Below are positions 6,369 to 12,712 of a stretch of 23,299 bases of DNA, piece by piece. The notes under the pieces were generated by a model. That model worked only from the letters and a program-made list of their open reading frames with translations. It had not been told where the DNA came from and ran no database searches. The first letter of the stretch is position 1; each line of letters opens with the position of its first letter. Origin of the DNA: an uncultured Saprospiraceae bacterium (lineage in GTDB: Bacteria > Bacteroidota > Bacteroidia > Chitinophagales > Saprospiraceae); assembly GCA_937973565.1 (NCBI GenBank), contig CALJKQ010000201.1:1-23299 (forward strand), written 5' to 3'. Both the position numbers and the translations under genes were made by a program.

Positions 6369-7800
6369 CGATCAATTTTCCATTGTGATCATAGAGCTCT
6401 GCCTTCAGGGCCATTTTGCCTAAAGCCTGGGTAGCACAACTCAAACAAGGATCATATGCCCTGATGGCCACTTCTACCTGATTGAGCATGCTTTCTGTGA
6501 TGGTACCCTTGCGACTGATCACGTGATCGGCAACCCATTTCACAGCATGATTCATGGCATCGTTGTTGTGGGTGGTAGATACGATGAGGTTGCAGCGAGT
6601 GATCATTCCTTTATCATCTACTTCGTAATGGTGGGTAAGGGTGCCTCTGGGGGCTTCTATAATGCCGATACCTTTTGACCGCGCTACACCGGTTCTTTCC
6701 AGGTCGGTGCCCAATAAAGCCGGATCGTGGAGCAACACTTTCATTTCTTCTGCACAGTGCAACATCTCAATTAGCCTTGCCCAATGGGAGTACATGGTGC
6801 TGTTTACCATTTTTTTACCCGCCAGTTCAAAATATTCTTTTCGGGCTTCTTCTGCCAGTGGCGTAGGGATAAAGTCGCAAATATTCATCCGAGCCATGGG
6901 ACCTACGCGATTCCAGCCATTCTCCCTTCCCAATTGGGTAAGGTAAGGGAATTTCATATAAGACCATTGCGCTGTCGCTTCCGTAAAATATTGCTGATAG
7001 TCATTCGTGTCGACATCCGGCAACGTTGTTCTTCCTTCGCTGTCTTTGGCTCTCAGTTTACCATGGTACAATTCCATGCCGCCTTCATCGTTGACCATGC
7101 CCAGGTGTCCGGAAGGAAATGCAGCAAATTCGTCGAGCATTTTTTTATTCTTCAGATGATAGTCGCGCATAAAATGAACCATTTCCTGCGTCCAGGTGAT
7201 CATGGTATCAATGTTTTCTATCTCTTTGCCATCGAGGAAATAGTCTCTTTCTGCCTCAGAGAGTATATTGTGGACACCACCGGGCACGGCTAAAATGCCG
7301 TGTATCTTCTTACCGGCTACGGCTTTGATGACTTCCTGACCAAACTTACGCATGGTGATGCCCTTAACAGCCAATTCCCGGTTTTCAACAGCCACTGCCA
7401 CCACATTTCTTTTTTCTACGGGTGCATCCAGACCAAACAGCAGATCCGGAGATGCCAGGTAAAAAAAGTGTAGCGCGTGGGATTGGAAGATTTGGGCATA
7501 GTGCATAAGACGTCTCAATCGGGTAGCAGTGGGAGAGAGGTTCTCCGGATCCACACCCACGATCTGATCGATGGCCTTGGCAGCTGCCAGGTGGTGACTT
7601 ACCGGACAAATACCGCAAAGTCTTTGCACCAGCACAGGAGCTTCCCAGTAAGGATGGCCCTGAATGAATCGCTCAAAACCCCTGAATTCAACGATGTGGA
7701 AAAAAGAATCTTTTACTTGTCCGTATTCATCCAGGTGGATGGTCACGCGGCCGTGTCCTTCTACTCTGGTTATGGGATCTATGGTGATTTTTCTGCTCAT
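6349..7800 (-). CDS. hoxH: NAD-linked [NiFe] hydrogenase large subunit (group 3d)
   Basis: 483 residues starting MSRKITIDPITRVEGHG, the standard HoxH opening. The frame is open 96 bases further upstream to 7896, but that extension would overlap hoxUY and lacks family character. The N-terminal nickel motif is RLCGIC (Cys62, Cys65). The C-terminal one is DPCLSC (Cys452, Cys455). These four cysteines hold the Ni-Fe(CN)2CO centre. The last residue before protease cleavage is normally His or Arg; here it is Gln458 (CATQALGKM), leaving a 25-residue tail for HoxW to remove. 'EFRGFERFIQG' and the overall length fit cytoplasmic group 3 enzymes. It follows hoxUY by 10 bases and would pair with the HoxY half of that protein. 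Confidence 0.95.
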   Translation of the reverse strand: MSRKITIDPITRVEGHGRVTIHLDEYGQVKDSFFHIVEFRGFERFIQGHPYWEAPVLVQRLCGICPVSHHLAAAKAIDQIVGVDPENLSPTATRLRRLMHYAQIFQSHALHFFYLASPDLLFGLDAPVEKRNVVAVAVENRELAVKGITMRKFGQEVIKAVAGKKIHGILAVPGGVHNILSEAERDYFLDGKEIENIDTMITWTQEMVHFMRDYHLKNKKMLDEFAAFPSGHLGMVNDEGGMELYHGKLRAKDSEGRTTLPDVDTNDYQQYFTEATAQWSYMKFPYLTQLGRENGWNRVGPMARMNICDFIPTPLAEEARKEYFELAGKKMVNSTMYSHWARLIEMLHCAEEMKVLLHDPALLGTDLERTGVARSKGIGIIEAPRGTLTHHYEVDDKGMITRCNLIVSTTHNNDAMNHAVKWVADHVISRKGTITESMLNQVEVAIRAYDPCLSCATQALGKMALKAELYDHNGKLIDERYKD

Positions 7801-7810
7801 GGCAATGTTT

Positions 7811-9085
7811 TTAATCGTATTTAAATTCTGAATACAAGATTGAATATTCTTCTCCCCACAGAAGATTTTTGACAACCTTCCAAATGTGGTTGGCATCGGG
7901 CGGACAGCCGGGGATGAAATAATCGATCTTCACAATTTCATTGCATCCATACACCTTGTCGAGAATTTTGGGAAGATCCTCATGGTAGGGTATTATGTTG
8001 GAAGATGGTTCGTTGGTTACACAATTGAGATAGGCTTCTTCCAGACATTCACTGATGGGTATGGCATTTCGCATGGAAGGCAAGCCTCCCCAAACTGCAC
8101 ATTCGCCCATGGCTACGAGGATGTCGCAGTGTTCTCTGAAATATTTTAAGGTCTCAATATTTTCGGAATTACAGCAGCCCCCTTCGATCAGTCCAATATG
8201 ACATCGATTGGTAAATTTTTTAATATCTGTAAGCGGAGACTTGTCGAATGAAACCAATTCAACCACATCCAGCAGGTCGGTATCTATGTCGAGCAATGAC
8301 ATATGGCAGCCAAAACAGCCGGCGAGGGAAACGGTTGCTACAATTTTTTTCTCTTGATTAAGAGGGCGTTGTCCGGATTTATTTTCCGTTGCAGGTCTGT
8401 GCTTCTGCACCGATTCGAGGTCGTACTTCCTGTCTCCGAATGGTTTGGAAAGGCTCACTCCTCTTACGATTATAGCGCCGGTAGGACAAATGTGCATAGC
8501 ATTCATAATTTCATCGTCGCTCAATTTGGCTTCTTCTTCATAGTCAACCCCAACGAAGGTTTCATTGCCCCGGTTGATGTAATTGAATACGCGTTTACCT
8601 TCTTTGGATTTTACATCTACCACGCATCGCAGGCACTTGATACAGCGGTTGTGTTCCATCACAATGCGGGAGGGTTTGTAGTCGATGACCCGATCTTTAA
8701 ACAGGTGAGGGAAACGGGTAGATGAAATGCCCAATTCATAGGCCATGTGCTGCAGGTCGCATTGGCCGCTTTTTTCACAAGCCGGGCAAATGTGGTTGCC
8801 TTCCGCAAACATCATTTCCACCAGGGCCTTGCGGGTGTCTATGAGTTCCGGGCTGTTGACTTCCACCACAAGACCTTCCGATACTTTTTCGGTACAGGCG
8901 GGACCATGTTTGCCATTGAGTTTACAGGTACACACTCTACAACTGCCCAATGGTGGTTCTATGTGTTCGTAGTAACACAGAGAAGGGATAAAGACACCAT
9001 TTTCCCTGGCCACCAGCATCAGGTTTTTACCTTCTTCAGCCTGAATGTTTTTACCATCGATTTGTATGTTTACCATTTTTGCCAT
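7811..9085 (-). CDS. hoxUY: Fused HoxU-HoxY: diaphorase iron-sulfur subunit joined to hydrogenase small subunit
   Basis: One 424-residue frame holds two normally separate proteins. Residues 1-~215 are HoxU: a [2Fe-2S] ferredoxin domain with Cys37/49/52/64; a cluster site at NHICPACEKSGQC (His98, Cys100/103/109); and a [4Fe-4S] site from Cys148/151/154 plus Cys200 (ICPTGAI). A linker of ~30 residues (216-246), with GQRPLNQEKK near its end, leads into HoxY at ~247-424. HoxY has AGCFGC (257/260), GECAVWGG (329) and PGCPP (394), the four ligands of the proximal [4Fe-4S] cluster. No stop or frameshift occurs in the linker. HoxU and HoxY are usually adjacent genes of ~235 and ~180-210 residues. The gene starts 3 bases after hoxF ends. 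Confidence 0.93.
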   Translation of the reverse strand: MAKMVNIQIDGKNIQAEEGKNLMLVARENGVFIPSLCYYEHIEPPLGSCRVCTCKLNGKHGPACTEKVSEGLVVEVNSPELIDTRKALVEMMFAEGNHICPACEKSGQCDLQHMAYELGISSTRFPHLFKDRVIDYKPSRIVMEHNRCIKCLRCVVDVKSKEGKRVFNYINRGNETFVGVDYEEEAKLSDDEIMNAMHICPTGAIIVRGVSLSKPFGDRKYDLESVQKHRPATENKSGQRPLNQEKKIVATVSLAGCFGCHMSLLDIDTDLLDVVELVSFDKSPLTDIKKFTNRCHIGLIEGGCCNSENIETLKYFREHCDILVAMGECAVWGGLPSMRNAIPISECLEEAYLNCVTNEPSSNIIPYHEDLPKILDKVYGCNEIVKIDYFIPGCPPDANHIWKVVKNLLWGEEYSILYSEFKYD

Positions 9086-9088
9086 GAC

Positions 9089-10852
9089 CTATTTTTTATA
9101 CATTTCATATTCACGGGTAGCAGCCTCCATGTCAAATTTGAGGCTCAATCCGTTATAATCTTTATCGAGTTTCTGATCGAAATAATCTTTGAATTTATCC
9201 ATAGCGATGATCAGGCTATTGGATGCGGTTTTACCCAGTCCACACCTGCTGGTGCATTTCATGATGTTGCCCCAGGTCTTGAGTTCTTCCAGATCCGATG
9301 GTATAGCCAGTCCATGATCGAGTCTTTCCAGTTTGCGCTGGATGATGAAATTGCCCGCCCTGCAAGGCGTGCAGATGCCACAAGATTCTTTTTTAAAAAA
9401 ATCTGCAAAGTTCATAAGTGCCTTCACCAGGTCGCGGTCTTTGTTGAATACCATGAATGAACCACCGCATCGGATATCTTTTCTGGCAAGCAGGTCTAAC
9501 ATAGAAATGCGCCTGAATTTTTCTTTGATGGAGATGCATTCTCCGGATGGTCCACTCACCTGGATGTAGTAAGGATTGTCTGCCTCGCACAGTTCCAGGA
9601 GTTCTGCCACTGTCATACCCCATTCGATTTCATACAGTCCGGGCAACTTACAATCGCCGGATACACTGATGAGTTTGGTGCCGGGGGATCCGGGAATGCC
9701 CAGTTTGAGGTATTCAGCGGTGCCAAGGTCGAGGATTTGAGAGACTGCACAAAATGTTTCTACGTTGTTGACAACGGTAGGCTGCTGTAAGTACCCTTTT
9801 TCAACCGGGAAGAACCACTTTGTGCGGGGTTCACCGCGTTTGCCTTCCAGTGACTCCAGAAGGGCGGTTTCTTCTCCACAAACATAAGATCCTGCGCCCA
9901 TTTGGATGCGGATGTCAAAATGAAAACCTTTGATGCCGCCACAGTTTTTACCGAGCAGTCCCCATTGATGATAATCGCGGATGGTTTGTTCCAGTTTTTC
10001 TTTCAGCCAGCGGTATTCGCCTCTGAGGTAGATGATGCCGTGGCTGGCACCGATGGTAAACCCACAAACAATCATACCTTCGATGAGGCTGTGGGGCACT
10101 TTGTTCATGAGGACCCGATCCTTAAAGGTACCCGGTTCACCTTCGTCTGCATTACACACCACGAATTTGGGATGGGCATGTTGTTTTTGGGCTGCCTGCC
10201 ATTTGATCCAGGTAGGGAAGTAGGCACCCCCGCGACCGGCCAGTTCCGATTTTTTGAGCTCATCGATTAAATGGTGGGCTCCTATGGCATGGGCTTTGTG
10301 AAGTGAGGCTCCCGGTTTCAATTCCCGAAAAAACATGGTCTTATTGTCGGGTGGCATATACCGGATATTATCCTCCGGTTGGTCGCAAATTTCAGCGGGA
10401 GTCACGCCATTTTTGAGACGGCTCACAATGTCCTTCACCTTCATGGCATTAAGCTGGGTAAAGGGATAAAAATTGATCAGAGCCGATGGTTCCTGGTCGC
10501 TGAGTCCTATGCACGGTGTTTCAAACAAACCAAAAGTACCTGTGCGATCCACAGAGCCGAGCTGGGCTCCTGTTTCCCTTTCGAAGGTTTCTACTATTCG
10601 TTGGTAACCTTTGTGTTCCGCTACAATACTGTTGTTGATGTAAATGGTATATTTCCCGGTGGGTTTTCTATGGAAAAAGTGGTAGAAAGAAACTACCCCT
10701 TCCACCTCGATTTCTGAGAGTCGATGATGCAGTGCCAGTTGTTTAATGTCTTCGTCTGTGATCAACCCATTTCTGAGTTGCAGTTCCCACAATTGGTTCA
10801 TCATTTGGGTGTTGGATGGCTCATTGAAAACCGGATGGATGCTGTCTGCCAT
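9089..10852 (-). CDS. hoxF: NAD-reducing hydrogenase diaphorase subunit with N-terminal NuoE-like domain
   Basis: 587 residues, like the ~600-residue HoxF of soluble hydrogenases. Residues 1-~155 form a NuoE/HoxE-like thioredoxin-fold domain with degraded cluster ligands: of the four expected cysteines only the one in ETPCIGLSDQ is evident. Residues ~185-480 are the NuoF-like FMN/NAD domain, with SELAGRGGAYFPTWIKWQ, CNADEGEPGTFKDR and GAGSYVCGEETALLESLEG. The C-terminal [4Fe-4S] site is Cys491/494/497 (SCGICTPCRAGN) with Cys537 (SRCGLG). It passes electrons between NAD(H) and the HoxU-HoxY wire in the cytoplasm. It heads the hydrogenase operon and is followed by hoxUY after 3 bases. Confidence 0.95.
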   Translation of the reverse strand: MADSIHPVFNEPSNTQMMNQLWELQLRNGLITDEDIKQLALHHRLSEIEVEGVVSFYHFFHRKPTGKYTIYINNSIVAEHKGYQRIVETFERETGAQLGSVDRTGTFGLFETPCIGLSDQEPSALINFYPFTQLNAMKVKDIVSRLKNGVTPAEICDQPEDNIRYMPPDNKTMFFRELKPGASLHKAHAIGAHHLIDELKKSELAGRGGAYFPTWIKWQAAQKQHAHPKFVVCNADEGEPGTFKDRVLMNKVPHSLIEGMIVCGFTIGASHGIIYLRGEYRWLKEKLEQTIRDYHQWGLLGKNCGGIKGFHFDIRIQMGAGSYVCGEETALLESLEGKRGEPRTKWFFPVEKGYLQQPTVVNNVETFCAVSQILDLGTAEYLKLGIPGSPGTKLISVSGDCKLPGLYEIEWGMTVAELLELCEADNPYYIQVSGPSGECISIKEKFRRISMLDLLARKDIRCGGSFMVFNKDRDLVKALMNFADFFKKESCGICTPCRAGNFIIQRKLERLDHGLAIPSDLEELKTWGNIMKCTSRCGLGKTASNSLIIAMDKFKDYFDQKLDKDYNGLSLKFDMEAATREYEMYKK

Positions 10853-10917
10853 GACTTTGAATTTTACCTTTTGATTGCGATAATAAATTGCAGGTCTTTA
10901 GGCTTAAAATCAATGAT

Positions 10918-10948
10918 CAAAGTTGTGGTCAATTATGACGAAAAGCAA
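10918..10948 (-). promoter_or_regulatory. Candidate promoter for the hox operon
   Basis: On the minus strand a TTG at 10948-10946 is followed after 20 bases by CAACTTTG (10925-10918). This matches the TTTG half of the Bacteroidota -7 box but not the leading TA. It would leave a leader of about 60 bases before hoxF. The spacing is right but the match is partial, so this is tentative. No stronger candidate is visible in the 100 bases upstream of hoxF. Confidence 0.3.
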
Positions 10949-11061
10949 TAAAAAACGAAATAAGATACTGGGAAAATGGTTTATTGATACGAACAATGAA
11001 ATATAAATTGGTTTTTTGCATAAAAATAGTTGATTTATTTTGAAGATGGGTTTTGGAGGGG

Positions 11062-11360
11062 GTGATTTGTCAATTTGTTAATTATCAATTATCGATTTGT
11101 CAATTATCAATTTTAGATTTGTCAATTATCAATTAGGAATTATCGATTTGTCAATTATCAATTTTAGATTTGTCAATTTTAAATTTTGGATGCTGACCGA
11201 ACGGAAGTGAGCGGCATTATCAATTTGTCAATTGTCAGTTTTCAATTAGGAATTTTTGATTTGTCAATTTTCAATTAAGAATTTATAATTAACAATTTTC
11301 AATTATCAATATTAGATGTTGACTGAATGAAAGTGAGCCTCATTATCGAATTGTAAATTC
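11062..11360. repeat. AT-rich nested repeat field (TTTGTCAATT family)
   Basis: The decamer TTTGTCAATT occurs seven times between 11066 and 11269, mixed with variants of AATTATCAATT. A 41-base exact direct repeat is at 11087-11127 and 11138-11178 (period 51). On a larger scale, a block containing a GC-richer core repeats with a 126-base period: TGCTGACCGAACGGAAGTGA from 11191 and TGTTGACTGAATGAAAGTGA from 11317. The field fills the gap between the HIRAN gene's end and the hox promoter region. It has no spacers like a CRISPR and no coding frame. The rest of the gap (10949-11061 and 11361-11425) shows nothing clear. Confidence 0.85.
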
Positions 11361-11425
11361 TTGGCTTTGAAAGCTTGATAGATAGTGCAAAATTCCAATT
11401 TTGTATGGGCAATTAGAAAAACGAT

Positions 11426-11812
11426 CTACTCAACCATGTAGATATTTGCGGTGATTTTTAGCCATTTGTTGACCCATTCTTTGGAGACTACTCTGCAGAA
11501 AAATAGTTTTCCGGCATCCATTAATCGGGAGCAGACCAGATTCAGGTCGGCGGGTACATAGCCTATGCGGGTTTTATCGCAATAGATGGCAATGGCAAAT
11601 TTGTCGTGAGGATTTTCGGGTTCGCGTTTCATGGTCAGTACTTTTTCTGCCACAATCTGGTCTTCAACTGTTTCGAGGTCATCACAAAAAGTGGTGCCGG
11701 CTATGGTGATTTCCAGTAGAAAAATTTCCTGCGTAAATGGGGTAATGCCGGTTTGTGCCTTGCTCAACAGGGCCAGCAATCCGGGGGTTACAGGGATGAT
11801 GGATTTATTCAT
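11426..11812 (-). CDS. HIRAN-domain protein
   Basis: 128 residues, nearly all one HIRAN domain at ~30-126: FLLEITIAGTTFCDD, then LTMKREPENPHDKFAIAIYC, RIGYVPADLNLVCSRLMDAG and a closing strand. The 'REPxNxxDxxAI' and 'IGYVP' motifs are diagnostic. In HLTF-type helicases the HIRAN domain grips 3'-ends of single-stranded DNA. Stand-alone bacterial HIRAN proteins are thought to recognise damaged or unusual DNA, but most are uncharacterised. Its start overlaps the end of the J-domain gene by 8 bases, so the two are surely translated from one message and may work as a pair. No helicase or nuclease is attached. Domain call secure; role unknown. Confidence 0.88.
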   Translation of the reverse strand: MNKSIIPVTPGLLALLSKAQTGITPFTQEIFLLEITIAGTTFCDDLETVEDQIVAEKVLTMKREPENPHDKFAIAIYCDKTRIGYVPADLNLVCSRLMDAGKLFFCRVVSKEWVNKWLKITANIYMVE

Positions 11813-12608
11813 CGGTCATGATGTATATAATGTGTGCATACTTTTTGATATCTTCCTCGCAATGTTGTATTTGAAGTTTGATTTCTTCCTGTTTTTGGGC
11901 GATGTAATTTTCATCAAAAAGCAAATTAGCTATATCGAAGGGAAAATTCTGTTGCAGCTCATCAATTTTATCCTGTAAACTTGCTATCTGCTTTTCTAAG
12001 AACATGATCTGGGCATCCCTCTCATCCTCTGTCAAGTAATCATACAAATTGGCAGAAGGATCCTCCAGCGACAACAGGATTTTTTGTAGGACTTCCAGCT
12101 GCTGGAGGTCATAGGCTGCTTTGACTTTTATAAATAGATCTTTTTCTGTGTCTGTTTGGTTGGGGTTGAGGTCGGGATGCAGACGCTTACAAAGCAATCT
12201 GAATACCTCTTTAAGTTTTTTTACTTCATCGGGAGGCAATAAGTGGGAAAGCACCTCTTTGGCCTGATCCAGTGCTTCTGCTTTTGCCCTGATTTGTGCA
12301 TAATAAACTTCCAGTCTTTTGTTGATGTCTGCTTCAATGGCATCTAAATCGGGCTTTTCGTTGCGATTAATAGCTGCCTGGATCATCATCATTTTCATGT
12401 TGAGCCGCGACACTTCGGTTTGTTTTTCCAACAACTCCAGCTGCAACGTACCCAGGTGTTTGAGATATATGGAGGTCAATATCACCGCTTCATCCTCCAC
12501 CATGTGTTTGTGTCGGGTGTAAAGATCCAAAAACGTCTGCTGCAATTGAGTCAGTTTTTGACTTTGCTCTTTGTGTTTTTTTGTAAAGTCGGGCGTGTTT
12601 TGTACCAT
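11805..12608 (-). CDS. Coiled-coil protein with an internal J-domain-like segment
   Basis: 267 residues, mostly charged helix. Two long coiled-coil stretches (~10-115 and ~195-262) flank a short J-domain-like region at ~125-175: LKEVFRLLCKRLHPDLNPNQ, then LFIKVKAAYDLQ. His144-Pro145-Asp146 is the HPD tripeptide that stimulates Hsp70 ATPase. Unlike DnaJ, it has no Gly/Phe linker or zinc fingers, and the J-domain is central rather than N-terminal. It has no signal peptide or membrane segment. I would expect it to recruit DnaK to a partner, possibly the HIRAN protein encoded just downstream with an 8-base overlap. No homologous named protein is recognised; the J-domain call rests on HPD and the surrounding helices. 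Confidence 0.7.
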   Translation of the reverse strand: MVQNTPDFTKKHKEQSQKLTQLQQTFLDLYTRHKHMVEDEAVILTSIYLKHLGTLQLELLEKQTEVSRLNMKMMMIQAAINRNEKPDLDAIEADINKRLEVYYAQIRAKAEALDQAKEVLSHLLPPDEVKKLKEVFRLLCKRLHPDLNPNQTDTEKDLFIKVKAAYDLQQLEVLQKILLSLEDPSANLYDYLTEDERDAQIMFLEKQIASLQDKIDELQQNFPFDIANLLFDENYIAQKQEEIKLQIQHCEEDIKKYAHIIYIMTDE

Positions 12609-12654
12609 AGTAATTGCCGGTTAAATGTGTTGGTTGTCTTACACCATACGCTGA

Positions 12655-12662
12655 CAAATATA
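12655..12662 (-). promoter_or_regulatory. Candidate -7 element of the J-domain/HIRAN operon
   Basis: The minus strand reads TATATTTG, an exact TAnnTTTG box, 46 bases before the start codon and within the 104-base gap after the upstream minus-strand gene. No TTG lies at the expected -33 distance. It could give the pair its own transcript of moderate leader length. Confidence 0.4.
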
Positions 12663-12712
12663 CGCGCAGATATTGCATTCATTTATTAAGCCATCAATAA
12701 TTTTTGCATTCT

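Noticed and set aside
6784..7293. 169-codon open frame on the plus strand
   Set aside because: Antisense to hoxH, with no recognisable domain.
7801..7896. Longer hoxH start adding 32 residues (MPTTFGRLSK...)
   Set aside because: It overlaps the end of hoxUY and has no family similarity; MSRKITIDPITRVEGHG is the normal HoxH N-terminus.
8747..9460. 237-codon open frame on the plus strand
   Set aside because: It lies antisense across hoxUY and hoxF, whose motifs are unmistakable; an antisense shadow of strongly biased coding sequence.
11062..11360. CRISPR array
   Set aside because: Repeats are short, overlapping and of uneven spacing, with no unique spacers and no cas genes.
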